This document shows, in pieces, positions 24,299 through 37,200 of a stretch of DNA of 64,000 nucleotides (the stretch's first letter is position 1; every line of letters begins with the position of its first letter). Origin of the DNA: Pleurodeles waltl (taxonomy: Eukaryota > Chordata > Amphibia > Caudata > Salamandridae). The translations under genes were made by a program, and so were the position numbers. The notes beneath the pieces were generated by a model. The model was given only the letters and a program-made list of their open reading frames with translations, did no database searches and was not told the origin of the DNA. Location of the stretch: positions 1,354,148,323 to 1,354,212,322 of the forward strand of contig NC_090444.1 of the NCBI RefSeq assembly GCF_031143425.1, given 5' to 3'.

Positions 24299-25000
24299 AT
24301 GTGGGGGGACACCAGAATTACCATAGAACGCCCCCCACGCATACCTCCATTCATTTAGAGTCCAAGTTTAATGTTGCAGAACACATCTGCCATCTTGAAA
24401 ATGCTCAAAGTGGGTAGGGTGAGACCAGGGAACGTTACGCCATCTTGCAAATTCCCAAAATGGGTAGGATTAGCTCAGGAACCTTTACTCCATTGGTTAG
24501 GGCATAAGCAGGGGTCATTCCCACACACTAGCTCATGTCAGGCATAAGTGTGGCATGTCTAGGCACTTAATTCAGAACAATCCCGGACCCTTAGAAGATT
24601 AGAAGATGACTGAACCTGCAATCTGAGACCTGAGAAGAGCTTAGAAGACTGGGCCTGCTCTCCCTCTTGTACACAGGACAAAGAAGTAGACTCCAAGGGT
24701 CAAAAGGTTGACCTCCTGTTAAACCTCCAGGGGCCTAACAAGCTACAAGAGGCCTTCTTCTGCAACTGCCCAGCTAACCAGTGGCAACTGGATCTGAACT
24801 GGACAATATTGTTGCCTCGGCCTCCCACGCTGTGAGTATCTAAGTTCTTCCTCAAAGGTTCGGGAGGGCTGTAGAAGTGCACTCCGGTGGTAGATTGAGA
24901 CTTAAACGAATAAAGGCAGACAGTAACATATTTGACCAGGATGAATCTGATTAGCTTATTTGACCCAGGGTCGATAGCGGTTAGCATCAAATTGCACCTA
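24299..25000. other. Possible LTR-like sequence, unassigned
   Basis: Starts TGTGGGGGGACACCAG and is GC-richer than its surroundings. It has no coding content. An LTR origin is only suggested by the start and by the position of a repeat end about 200 bases downstream. Confidence 0.2.
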
Positions 25001-25194
25001 GGCCTGTTCTACTACAGCCATTGTCTATCATTTGTACTTAGTGCTTCTTGTTTCTATTTCTATCCAAAAATTAAAAAATAATTTCTCTGGTTCCTCTTAT
25101 TGGATTTTTTTAACTTTCGTGTCATTTTGTTAATTAATTTTACTCTATTTTTCTAATTCATTTAAGGATTTCAATGTTATCACTGTTTTAGTAC

Positions 25195-25372
25195 CGCATA
25201 AATACTTTACACTTTCCTCTAAATTAAGACTGTGTTATCGGTGTCAAAGCTAACAGGGGGCTGAGCTTAGGTTAATTTAGTGACTTTTAGGGTTCACCTT
25301 GATAAGGACTGTGATTATTACTTGAGGTGAGTACATATCCCCTTCAACTAATAACCTAATTTCTTACACTCC
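25195..25372 (+). repeat. Dispersed repeat family B, diverged copy
   Basis: Shares ordered blocks with 46,802-46,979: AAATACTTTACAC, TAAGACTGTG (TAAGCCTGACTG in the other), CAAAGCTAACAGGGGG and a CTGAGCTTAGGTTAATTT block, then GACTTTTAGGGTT. Probably the 3' end of a larger retroelement. Confidence 0.5.
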
Positions 25373-25727
25373 TAAACACCATGCACCCGGGATTTGCCTT
25401 GTTTACCTTAGCAAATCTTCCAGAGTTGAAGAGGTAAGACCATAGCAATGTCCATGTTCCACCCTGTCCTGTACCACTGCCAGCATATCCCTGGCCATTT
25501 ACAGTCATGGCAACTGTTGACTCTCAAGCTCATTCCCCTGACCACAGCCACTGGCTTGCAGGCCAGCCTGAGGGGGAGCGCTGTGGACAACCTCCCCTGG
25601 AAGCCCTGTAGCAGGTGCAATGCCTGTTTTAAAAGCCAAAGTCGGCCAATGACAGTGAGGTACCACTATCTATGACAACCTAAAGTGGCACACTGCCACA
25701 ACGCATCATGCCACATAGCATTAATCA

Positions 25728-25789
25728 ATGTGGCAGCCATCTTGAAAGTATAAAAAAGTTATTTTCTATACTTTCAAGATGGCCACCAT
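25728..25789. repeat. Hairpin with 20-bp arms
   Basis: The left arm contains GCCATCTTGAAAGTATA and the right arm TATACTTTCAAGATGGC, complementary over 17 bases. The outer arms (ATGTGGCA / CCACCAT) extend the stem with a mismatch. The loop is about 14 bases and T/A-rich. Confidence 0.75.
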
Positions 25790-27438
25790 GTTGTGACATG
25801 CCACGGTTCATCATGCAATGTGGTACGTTCTTGAAAGTGAGACCAACTGGCTTTGCTAATGCTTTTTTAATTTGCTTTTAAGACTCCATGGTAGTGCATT
25901 GCTTTCCACGCTCTCTCTTTCCTCTGTCATGTTCCACCAACACCTCTGGCTCATCCATTTTCTCCATCCTACTGCTTTATTTTTTTCACTTTTTTTAATT
26001 TGAATTCCACTTTCTTTTCCTGCTCCTCTCCACTCCTCTTTCCAGTCTCAACCCGCCTCTTTGTACCAGCTTCATTATATATTTTTTTACTCTTATATTG
26101 TAAAAACCCAGCTACTGCATAGTACACTGTAAAGTGCTTAACAGGAAAACAAAGGTTCCTGATTTCCATGGAGACAGGCTGCAAAAACCCCTTTGGGCCT
26201 TTGTACACTGGAGTGATTGTGCTCCTAGCCTTGTTCTCGACAACCGTCCTTATCCTTTGGACGGGACTCAGTGCGCATCGCAGCTTGTTCTGCTGGATGT
26301 GGCGAGGCTGGGTGATACAGCCCGCCCTTTTTGATACATTCTTTTGAACATTGTTTTCCTGTATACTTATCTTGACTGTGACATTCCTTTTATTTCTTTG
26401 GGGAATGTGTGGATCCCAGCATCTCTTAATAACCAGCAGTAATACATAGAGGGGTAAGTTGATTGTTCCCTCCAATCCAATACGCTTTTGTGAGCAAGGT
26501 ATAGTGTTGTTTATGGGTTTACTTACAGTAATATGTGGTTGATTATTTCTCTTTTATCAATGCAGTCCCCATACTGGCCCCCCATGGGAGTATTTAGAGC
26601 CTTTTATGCACACACAGTGGGGTGTACTACTGAGCCTTTCCTTTGTTTCCTACAGGTATGAATCTGGTTATATCTATCTCTCTTGGCTTGCTTTATCATC
26701 TCAGCCTTTTTATTATTTTTATTCTCAAGTTTCTCCTTATTATTCTATTCCAGGTGCCCCTATTATTGAATTGGTCCTGATGATACCCACATTCTATTGT
26801 AGGATGAAATGTCATTGACAAATGGCAGATGAGCCTAAAATTAGTACTTTTGAACGATAAGAGGATCTAATGGAAATTGATATTATTAATTGAGGTGTTT
26901 GCCAAAACTTTGAAGCCTACTTTTTTGTTCTTGTGGTTTATGATAATTATATTTTTGCACTACTGGTTTTGTGATGATTGTGGCTTCCAGCTCACATGTG
27001 ACACTTTATTCATGGCAACAAATACACTTTGGTTGATTTTCTAAGAAATTATTTTGTGGACTGATAATTCATGATGGACTATGATTCTTCTGTGTTGCAT
27101 ACTGCAATAGTTTTTGATTATGTGATTGTGCTTAATTAAATCCTATATACTTAATTATTATTCCAATAGTAACATTTGCTTTCTTGTTCAACACTTAAAT
27201 GACCCTGATTCTTGTTGAGTAGAGTTGCCTTTGTTGTTAGATATAATTCTGGATAGTGCAGCAACAAATGCATATTTTAGCATACAAAATGGCTGTCGAC
27301 TATCTGGCAATAGTAAATTAATAGCAAGATATAACATAAAGATGGCTGCGGTGCCTCAGCATGCATGTGAAAGCAAACTACACACAGCACAGGAATGCTG
27401 ATGCAACTGCATCCATTATGGAATATTTGTGCTGTAAA

Positions 27439-27512
27439 GAAAAATAAAAAATGGCCACTATTGCACACACATATGTGCATGCTGACACACCGGTGGCCAT
27501 TTTTATTTTTTT
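27439..27512. repeat. Inverted repeat
   Basis: Arms AAAATAAAAAATGGCCAC and GTGGCCATTTTTATTTTT pair almost perfectly across a 34-base loop. It lies in a region where GGCTG/ATGGC motifs recur, possibly a small inverted-repeat element. Confidence 0.65.
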
Positions 27513-28263
27513 TCAGACTTAGTACTATTGCAAAGCAAGCAGACACTGGCAAATGCAGGAGCCCTGCACCTACTTATTACAGGTAAGACAGTCTGACTTT
27601 CGCAATGCTTTTTAAGCTTGTCAGAGTAGCACAATACATATTATAAAATTATTCACCAATATGTAAACTACATAATACTCAAAGTTTCTGGTATTTGTAT
27701 TCCTCTTTTCTTAGTCCTCATATTGTGAAGTTATAGAGCATATCCAAATAGAACCAACATGTTTCATTCATGTTGAGAAACTTTAAATGCTAATGTAAAA
27801 TAATATGTATTACATTAAGCCAGTAGCAGGAACCAAAGTCTATCATTTGTGATGTACAATTTAAGTAAAAGGCTATGCCAAGTTAATGAGTGAAATAAAT
27901 TCAGAGATTAAAAAATTAGAATAAACCAAAAGTACAAAGAAGGACAAAACTAAGTGAGCACCAGAAAACCTATGCAGTGAGAGTCCTTTAAATGTGGTAA
28001 TGAGATATGCGAAATGTACCTATCCCTATTATATTGAAACTAAGCTAGTTGTGGTAATTTAGTTACACATACTAGTGGTCGCCCACTGATCTAAATGTGC
28101 TCAGGCATTTATTTGTATTTTTTTACATAACTTCTCCACAGCTTTGGGCGTCTAATAACATTTGAAAAACCTAGCTGATACCCACCAGGGAAATTGTTTT
28201 ATGTTTACAGGGAGACAGTGGCACATGAATGGAAACATCTTAAGCTCATTTTTTGGGGGCTCC

Positions 28264-28305
28264 AGTCATATACACCACACACCAAAATGTGTGGTGTATA
28301 TGACT
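28264..28305. repeat. Perfect 18-bp-stem hairpin
   Basis: The arm AGTCATATACACCACACA is followed by the 6-base loop CCAAAA and the exact complement TGTGTGGTGTATATGACT. Confidence 0.9.
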
Positions 28306-29525
28306 GTATGAGAAATAGTGCTGCTGAAGTACTCCTTTATGTACGCCTACAATCTACAGATATATAACAAGATCTCTGCAGCCTGTTGAATCCTTCACTG
28401 GCTCATGGCTGATAGGCAAGTTCAATAAAAAGCTCCGTGCTATTGTCATAGACTTATTTGGAAACATTGCCCCTTCTTCTTCCAGGATTTATCACCCAGA
28501 CAATTCTCCTTGCACTTTCAAGGGTCAAGCATGTTACCATTATTCACTGTACCTCAATTTGCCAGAGAAAAATTGGGTAGTGGAGTTTTCCATTGTGGCA
28601 CCACCCTGAATCAGACTGGCCTATGGAGCACTCTGGCCTGAAAGGTTTTTGTCACAACTCTGTTTGTGGACCATTTTCTAACTGTAGGCGTCTTTTGTGG
28701 TCAAGTGGGACATTTTTCACTGTTACTTTACTGTTCTCTGATATTGCGACTGATATTGCCTACTGCAACCACAAATGCATGCATTTTCCCAAACATTTCA
28801 AAACACCTATACAAAACACCTATACAGCATGTAGTTACAAGTTCAAAACTGCCACAATCTGTGGAATGTGTACCACTTTTTAGCTGCCTGAATCAGAAGT
28901 GGGGTGGTGGGGGCTATTTTACTTTCGTGGCTGGTCCTATTTGCTGGAATAACATAGATTTTCTGTTAAAGCTGCTTACCATTCTTGATCAGTTCTAGCA
29001 TCATTAAGCCAAAGGGCAATTTGTTTGCACTTTTTTCTTCATTCATTTATTTACATACCACTGTGAATTCGCTCTGAATATCCAACCCTCATTAGTAGAA
29101 ATGCATAGACGGCAAAGCCCCTATTTGTACTAATCGTGCATAAACATTCTTTGTATATTCACACGTTAGTCTAATATTCAACCTTTCGGGCCAATTCACA
29201 AAAGCAAGTACAAGTATGTAAAAGAATATTACAAGAGTACCCTTTACATATTCTTACAGGCCTTTATGAGTCAGCCCACCATGTTTCATTTACTAAAACT
29301 GAGGATCATCAGCAACAGGTTACCTAAAGTACAAATGTGCAACAAAGAAAGTTGCCTTGACCACTACCAATAAACACAGTCAAACTACTGTAACACACAC
29401 AAAGACTACACTCAGACTTGTAACTGAAGCTACTTGTACATAACACAATATCTTCAGAAATAAAGCACACAAGCGTGTCCAGACCATGTGCCATGCGCAT
29501 GAAGTGCAATAACTGCGGTGACACA

Positions 29526-30463
29526 GGCCCTCATTACAACCCTGGCAGTCAGTGTTAAAGCAGCGTTAATACCATCAACAGACTGCCAGTAAAAAAAATG
29601 TTATTTTGTCCCTGGCGGTAACCGCCATCAAAGACCGCCACTTTAATACACCGACCGCCAGGGTGGTAACGTCCGCTCGGCTGGAGACTTGGGTCTCCAG
29701 CCCGGCGGCTGTCACAATCCCACCCTCGGGATTACGACCCAGCCTACCGCCATGGTTTTCGTGCTAAACTTACTGCCACAAAAACCATGGCGGTAGGCAC
29801 TATCAGTGCCAGGGAATCGCTTCCCTGGCACTGATAGCGGTATCCCCCGCCCCGCTCCCCAGAGTCCTGCCCCACCCTCCCCCTCTCTCTCCTGCCCCCC
29901 ACATATACACACCCACATGAGCACCCATATACACACATGCACACACCCATACCCACCACCACCCACGCATGCACACATACATACCCACAGACCGCAACAC
30001 ACACCAACATACCTTGTCACACACATGCATTCACAACACACAAGCATTCAATGCGACTTACACCTGCATGTACACATTCCAAAACATACACGCACACACC
30101 CCACATACACACAACACCCCCACCGCCCTCTCTGGTCGGAGAACCCGACTCACCTTCTTGCAGGGGGTCCTCCGTCTGGAGACGGTCTGTGGCGCTGCTG
30201 TCAGCAGCATCGTCTGCCAGCAAAACACCGCCAGGCCGTATCATTGGTTGTTGGTGTTTTGGTGGCGTGGCAGTGCTGCTGTCAGCAGCTCCACCTTACC
30301 GCCATCGGCCGCCATGACCGTCAGTGGTGTTCCACCAGCATTCTGGTAGTATACCGTCAGCGGTCTTGATACGCGTAGACGGCTGGTAGCCACGGCAGCA
30401 GTATGTTGGTGGCCGTCACCGTGGCGGTAGGCGGTAGTTACTGCCAATGTTGTAATGAGGGCC
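29526..30463. mobile_element. Non-autonomous Harbinger-type element
   Basis: The left end GGCCCTCATTACAAC has its exact inverse GTTGTAATGAGGGCC at the right end. Subterminal sequence is rich in CCGCC/GGCGG. The middle (29,880-30,120) is an almost G-free CA-rich stretch, like the leader of the first Myb gene at 37.8-38.1 kb. Its ends also match the right end of the Harbinger complex (complement of 46,717-46,739 contains GGTCATTACAACCCTGGCGG). No transposase is encoded. The flanks (ACA and GTA) do not form a duplication. Confidence 0.75.
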
Positions 30464-31999
30464 GTAATCTTGCTAACATTGTAAGAGCACCACATGAGCC
30501 AACCTGCTGATTTCTCTATCTCACTCCGGCATGTTTATGCCGTGGACGATTTACAATCAAATAAACTTAAAAATAAAAATAAACTCACAGGCGTGGCATA
30601 ACTCGCGAAGGAGTAGGACGCCAGCTTTTGTCTCTTCGGACCTCGATTGTGCCCCATCTGCACCGGATTTGGCCCAAGCAACCAGGACAGTGGGGGGGGG
30701 GGATCAAACGTACAGTCTCCCCAACAACAAGAAATTTCAGCAGGCCCAGTGCCGCTGCCTAGTTGTTCCACGGCCACCATCCTGAAAAGCAATGTGTGTT
30801 GTAGCTGCTATAGCGGATAACCTGAAGCAGCTTTCAGCTTCTCCAACTGGGTCAGCAGCTGAGGGTACTCTGACGGATTACTCAGCCAAGAAATTACATT
30901 TGAGGGCACCTGTCGAGGAGCGGGGTACATTCGGCCGGGATATCAATGACACTGTGGATGGAGAAGCTGGCCCTTTTCTCCCAGGCCTACCCGTGGAGGA
31001 ACCAGCGCTCATGGCAGTGAGGCGGCTTGAAACATGGACCTGCTTTGATGTACCTGCAAGAGGTTTGCCCTCCCCATTGCTTGTCCTGTCTGCGCCCACT
31101 GAAGCGGCCTCTTAGGAAAGCCTCCATCTACCTACAAAGAAGGTGAGCCCCTGCAAAGGGAGACATATAGCCCCATCCATGAGTGCATCACTTAGCAGGC
31201 ATACTCCTTGGGGCTGCGCTGAAAAACCAGGGCTATAGGGATGGGGCACTCTACACTAAGAGCCCAAGGACAATCACTGTGCCAAGGAACTTTCTTCAGA
31301 ACGCTGCACAAGTAGCATACTACAAATCCTCTGCCACCTATAATCCGTCCTGGCACCCCAAATGACCTGACTACCCACGGAACTCCTACTTACACTCCAG
31401 AGGGCAGAACAGGGACCCTGCAGACACGGCGAAAGAGACTGTCTGCAAACTATATGCTAATGCCCACTGAGTGGGGTGCCAAATACAAACAAGAAGACAT
31501 TAACCAACTAACCACCGTTAGTGCGAATCTGCGGAACCACAACTACTCTAGGGGAGTCCATTGTGAGTCCCTAGGGAGCCACATAGACCCGCTTTCTTTC
31601 TGCAGAAGTCACATCCATCATCTGAGGCCCATAGCACCCTCGAGGATACAGAGCTGCCCCCAGGCAAAGACTTGCATTACATTGGAGTGTGAGCTGGTAA
31701 CACACATGGAAGTGGCCCCTAAACTTTTCATAAGAAGCTCTTGAGAGACCATAACCCACGCTTCCTGCTGATATCTACCACCCCTGGGGGAACACGCCAA
31801 TTGACCCTGCAACTAAAGGGCTTGCCACTAAGTGCCTAACAGCTTAGCCTGGGTTGAAAAAAACCCAGCTTAAGGACATTGCTCCCTCCCTTGATTTGCT
31901 GACCACCACATGGGTACAGCTACTGCAGCCACATTGTAGTGAATCTGGCCACAACTGTAACCACCCTCCCTGCGGTATAAGCTGAAGGAAACCGCAGAC
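30464..31999 (+). other. Probable 5' region of the L1-like LINE
   Basis: GC-rich sequence leading into ORF1. A 107-codon open frame (30,792-31,115) has no recognised motif. A run of nine or more G (about 30,690-30,700) occurs. I infer a LINE 5' region from position only. Confidence 0.35.
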
Positions 32000-33030
32000 A
32001 TGCCCCACAATAAATCTGCCAAGGAAACACTGGTACCCATCTTATAGGGCAAGACACCATCTACAGAAAAGGACAAGACACTGGAGCTGCAAGACAAGCT
32101 TACGGGAACTCTCTTCTCAGCTCCCCTGACACATGACTACATGAATCATTTCCTACAAGAGACCCGCTCAGAGATTGGCTCGCTCAGAGTGGATTTCAAA
32201 TCCTGCATCAGAGATTTCAAGTAAGAGGTGTCTAAATTAGGGAAGCGAATAGATGACTGAGAAGGTACAATGGACACCCGTCAGAAGATCAAGAAATGCT
32301 ATGGGGGTGCAACACGACCCTGCAGGAACACCTCGAACTCAAGGCCAAGCAGGAAGACCTAAAAAACAGGCAGCCACCAGAATAACATCCACATTCAGGG
32401 GGTGCCAAAGGGTCAGGACAGAGATGAAATTATGGCATTCCCGGCTACCCTCCTTCATGCAGTTAGGGGAAACGCTGATGCACCCCCCCGTTCTGGATAT
32501 GGGTCACTAGGTGGCCTCTGCCCCAAACTGCCTAGTTGTGTCCCCAGACATCCTGAGATGGGTGCACTACTTCAGACAGAAGGAGGCAATCCTGCAAGCA
32601 GCCAGGATGAAGGTAGACCTGATCTTTCGGGGGCACACTATCCAACTGTTCCAAGATCTATCCCCCATGACCTTACAGTGCAGGCGAGATATTAAACCAA
32701 TTACAAATAAACTTTGGGAAAGGAACATTAGATATCAGTGGGGCCACCTCCTCACCCTACTGTTTAAGTAGGAGGGCAAACAAAGATCTCTGCGCTCTCC
32801 AACAGAACCAAAGAAACTGCTGGGAATGTCCTCCTCAGACCAAGATGGCTCAGCCTCCCAGACGCGAGACACATGCAGAAATGCCTTGAAATCCACCTTG
32901 ACTACAGTGGGACCCCGCCACTCCCACCAATCCAGCACTGATCAAACAGAAAACGAAGCAGGACATCATCAAGGACCTTCACAATATGGAAAAGGACACA
33001 TACCGGCACCATTGACAACTCGACCTGCTT
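32000..33030 (+). pseudogene. L1-like ORF1 (RNA-binding protein)
   Basis: The ATG at 32,000 gives MPHNKSAKETLVPIL then a stop at 32,045. Beyond it the frame continues with a charged, coiled-coil-like stretch (DKTLELQDKL, then the segment from LQETRSEIGSLRVDF). The C-terminal domain is clearest at 32,540-32,770: ILRWVHYFRQKEAILQAAR, LIFRGHTIQLFQDLSP, RRDIKPITNKLWERNIRYQW. This is the single-strand nucleic-acid-binding half of L1 ORF1 proteins, which coat the LINE RNA. Several frameshifts make it inactive. Confidence 0.8.
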
Positions 33031-33591
33031 AACGAGTGAAACACAACAACATCCTGGCCCTCCCCCTGTAATGGACGTCTGCCTGGCACTTGGCACACAA
33101 CCAAAAGATGTGATGGTTACGGCAGGTGGGGGACCATGGAGGCACCTAGCCCTTTGACTGTATGGACCAAACTCTCCATTTGACGGAGCACCCCTATGCA
33201 CCCCTTGCACGAGGGGGTGACTCCTCTGTTGAGATGCTGACACATCTGTCCCGGTCTATGCAGAAAGGGGACATGCAAGATGGACCCGGTTAGACCGTAA
33301 CTGTTCTTTATTCTTTTTTAACCCTCTTTCTTTCCATGTCTTGACATGTAAATGTATAATGTAACAATGGCGGGCTGGTTGCTGCTAGAATTTGGCAAAG
33401 TGTCAAGGTATACATGTGGGACCACATATTCTACACAGGTAGTCACAGACAGCTATGATCCGGCCTGCTACCCTTGCCCCGTTACTGATGGATAAGCACC
33501 TCAAATTAATTTCCTTGGACATCCGAGACCTCAACTCCCAAATAAATGGAAACAGGTCTGAAGTTATATCTAGCTGCATGACCCTGACATA

Positions 33592-34245
33592 GGGCCTGAT
33601 TTAGGTCTTGGCAGTGGGGTTACTCCATCGCAACAGTGACGGATATCCTGTCCACCACAATCTAAATACCATAGAAAACAATGGTATATAGAGTTCTGCA
33701 GACATAGGCCCTCATTATGAGTTGCGCTGCCTGCCGAACTCATCCCGCCGGAAGACCGCCAGTGCGGTCATGACACCGCCGGTCCTATTATGCATTCACC
33801 ACAGGGCCGGCGGCAGAAACAGCATTTCCGCCCACTGGCCCTGCGGTGAACAGGGCTTTTACATTAATGCCGGCTCCTAATGGAGCCAGTAGCAATGTGG
33901 TGGTGCAGCGGGTGCAACAGCACCCGTCGCGCATTCCACTGCCCATAATTCGGCTGGTGGAAGGGGACTCATAATCCCCAGGGTGGCGCTGCATGCAGTG
34001 CCACCCTGGAGGATTACAAACGCCGAGACTGCCAGGCTGCAGGCTGGCGGAAGTCTGGCGGTGGTGGCGTTTCAACCGTGGCGGCTCCGCCATGGTCATA
34101 ATATGGCAGGCGGAGGGCCATGACCACGGGTCCACCTGCCACCATGCGTCTGGCCGTCTCAGGACCGCTAGACTCATAATGAGGGCCATAATATCCATCA
34201 CAGTTGTGATGGAGTAACCCATCTGCTGAGATCTGAATCTGGCCC
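33592..34245. mobile_element. Outer inverted-repeat element in LINE ORF2, ATA duplication
   Basis: Ends are GGGCCTGATTTAGGT and (complement of the right end) GGGCCAGATTCAGAT. Inner arms GGGTTACTCCATCGCAAC and GTTGTGATGGAGTAACCC also pair. The duplication ATA is at 33,589-33,591 and 34,246-34,248. Without the nested element it is about 170 bp. Dropping the element and one ATA rejoins the LINE frame as PDIVFVQEIHL, the expected endonuclease QE-x-H motif, so the boundaries are well supported. Confidence 0.85.
33707..34187. mobile_element. Inner inverted-repeat element nested in the outer one
   Basis: Ends GGCCCTCATTATGAGT and ACTCATAATGAGGGCC (right end) are near-perfect inverses. ATA duplications lie at 33,704-33,706 and 34,188-34,190. 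The 481-bp interior is GC-rich with self-complementary blocks (CCGCC/GGCGG; CCAGGGTGGC with GCCACCCTGG). Diverged relatives are at about 14,955-15,315 and 58,395-58,790. No coding content. Confidence 0.85.
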
Positions 34246-37200
34246 ATAGTTTTTGTGCAGGAGATACATCTCCGGAGTATAGATCGCCACAGAATGGCAC
34301 ATGCGTTAACCCATTTGTCACTGGGCCTCTGTGAACTCCAAAACATTAGCGGGGGGATACTATGTAAATCAAACTTTGGCTTCAGCATCACTAAAGTGAT
34401 AAGAGACAGGAACGTCAGATATGTGACTTTGCGTATGACCTGCAGGCAGCAACACCTCACACTGCTTTACATATATGCCCCTAACGCCTCACAGGTCTCT
34501 TACCTCCGATGTGTTCTATGTGAACAACTACATGGGGTACAGGGAGATACAATTATGAGAGGGGATTTGACATGGTATGGGACCCTACGATAGATAGGAA
34601 TTCTACCTCATATCAGGTACCCGTGCCATGTCCGCTCACCTGAAAAGAGAAATAACAGATCTGGGCCTCATTGACACCTGGTGCTATGCACAGCCCAGCG
34701 TTATGGATGACTCCTTTTTCTCCAATGTCCATTCCTCCTACTCATGGATAGATAATCTCTTCTTGACACTTTCTTCCACAAACACTTGATACTGCTGAGA
34801 AATCAGCTATGTCCATATAGGACTATGCTTACATTGAACAGACATAGCTGTTCTCCCCACCATCTGAAAAAATTGCCCCATGGTGGCGTAAGCTCTCGTG
34901 AGTTCTCCCTCACCTCGTTGAAGTGGCAGAGATACATAAAGGCATAGTCGATTATTTTACACATAATACCATCCAAGATGTCCCACTACATAAACTCTGG
35001 GGTGGTTTCAAAGCTGTCATTCAGGGTATAACATCATCAATAGCTGTTGCCAGAAACAGAGAGGCCCAATTAGTTGAAAATAAACTGACTACTGAGATAA
35101 AAGATCTAGAGACCCAAGACAAGTCATCACCTACTTGCTGCCTCAAAAGACAGCAAGTGGTCTTATGGGGACTACTACTTATTCACCAGAAAAGCAGAGC
35201 AGAATGATCCCTCCTAGCCCTTATACAACAATTTTACAAAGGGGGTAATAAAGTGGCCTCTGTACTAGCATGTAGGCTACACCATACCCAGGCGAAGGCC
35301 CATGTAGCCAAACTTAGGACAACAGAGGGTGGGTGATCAGAGAGTGAGACAAGCGGAAGCAATTCACTGATTATTATCAAACACTTTACAGTTACGAAGA
35401 AGTCACGCCCACAAGGATAGCGGCTTATCTGGCAAAATGTGCCTGGGAACCTATACAGCCCCACCATGCTGAGCTTTTGGAGGCACCTATCCCATTAGAT
35501 GAACTTGGCCATGAACTCATAACATTACCACTGGGCAAAACTCCTGGGTCGGATGGCCTACTGATTAGTTTCTATAGGCTGTTTCCATCGGAACTGAGCA
35601 ATCATTTGATCAATCTATATAACACTTTCACACATGAAACAGGCCTCACTCCCTCTATGGCCACTGCAGAGATCTCACTCCTCCCCAAACCAGGGAAAGA
35701 CCTGTCACTTTGCTTCTTGTATTATCTTATAGCCCTCTTAAATAATGAAGCAAAGCTCTTTATCAAGATTTTAGACCTCAGACTCGAACACCTTCTCCCA
35801 TACCTCATGAAGCCTGATAAGTAGGTTTCATACATCATAGGGAAGGAGCTGATAATGTCAGAGGGGTGGCAAATTTAATAAAGAAAACACAGCATTAACA
35901 GATACTGGCATGCCTTATCTCATTTGATGTGGAGAAGGCTTTTGACTAAGTTAACTGGGACTTTTTGAAAGCAGTTCTAGCTAAAATAGCGATGGGCCCA
36001 ATCATGATCTCCCAAATTATGGCATTTTATGTCGCACCAGTGGCAACCATTTGGGCAAACGGGCAGTGCACTGACCCCATTACCATTTGCAGAGGCACTC
36101 AGCAAGGCTGCCCTATGTCACCCTACTTATTTGCCCTGGTTGTGGAACCTCTGGCCATCTCCATTCGATGCACAGAAGAAATAGAGAGCATTCCTTTTAG
36201 GGATCAAACACATAAGATTAACCTTTTTGCCAATGACCTCCTGCTCACTCTCTCTCAACCCACCACTTCCCTCCTGGCTGTGGTTTCCCACCTCAACAAA
36301 TTTGACGCTGTATCAGGCTTTAAAATAAGATTGTCCAAATCCAGCCTACTCAATCTACCAGTCTCGAAAGAGGACATACCTCAACTATAAGCTCTGGCCC
36401 CATTTCAGTGGTGCTTTGACAAGATCAAATACTTGGGACTGTATCTCACGTCCACACTCACCACAAGGACAAAACAAACTGCCCCACCTTACGCTGTGCT
36501 ATTCTTGAAGACCTCTAGAGGTGGAAACACCTACCCATCTCCTGGCTGGTGCAGGTCAATGTAGTGAAAACTAACATCTTACCTCGTGCCCTCTATTTAT
36601 TCCAGATTTTACCTACCCCATACCTCAAGATGATATTGCTCACTTGCAACGTGATATCCATAAGTACATTTGAAGCGGGAAATGACCCAGAATTTCTAAT
36701 GCCCTCCTGATGCAGCCCCGCAATAGGGAGTGACTAGCATGTCTGAATACTACTGGGCAGCCCATCTGTGATATATCTCGGCTTGGGTGGCAAGGAAAGG
36801 GAATCCCATGGGCTCCATATGGAGAGAGCAGTAGCCTGCAGACCACTATAGGACCTAGCCTGCATGCTCAGGCATGCCGGCCCCCGCAGCATGTACCTAG
36901 CCATCCCCACTAAGACTGTTCTTGATATATGGGACAAACTGGCACTTAAAAGGGGGCTGACAACCTTTCCCCCTCCTAATACCCCAATTACCTACAACCA
37001 TGAATTTGCACCTGCCCTGGCCCCGAACGCCTTTAAAGAATGGACAGATAATAAATGTTGAACCCTCTGAGACGTGTTTGTAGGAAAGGAAATGAAATAA
37101 TTTGACCAGTGCAAGATGTAATTTCACTTAGCAGACAAAGCCAAACTACAATAACTTCAGCTAAGACACTGGGTTGTACATCCGTCGGTCTACCCAAATA

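Larger units (their letters stand above)
25376..29525. other. No recognisable gene; three hairpins
   Basis: Mostly AT-rich unclassified sequence. The longest open frame (25,969-26,475, minus) is lysine-rich and has no family signature. Hairpins at 25,728, 27,439 and 28,264 are listed separately. Confidence 0.45.

Noticed and set aside
25969..26475. 168-codon lysine-rich open frame
   Set aside because: Arises in AT-rich sequence with T-runs; no motif.
29712..30047. Cysteine/valine/glycine-rich minus-strand frames
   Set aside because: Read from the TG strand of the CA-rich Harbinger interior; compositional artefact.
29523..30466. 3-bp target duplication for the element at 29,526-30,463
   Set aside because: The flanks read ACA and GTA; no duplication can be claimed although the inverted ends match.
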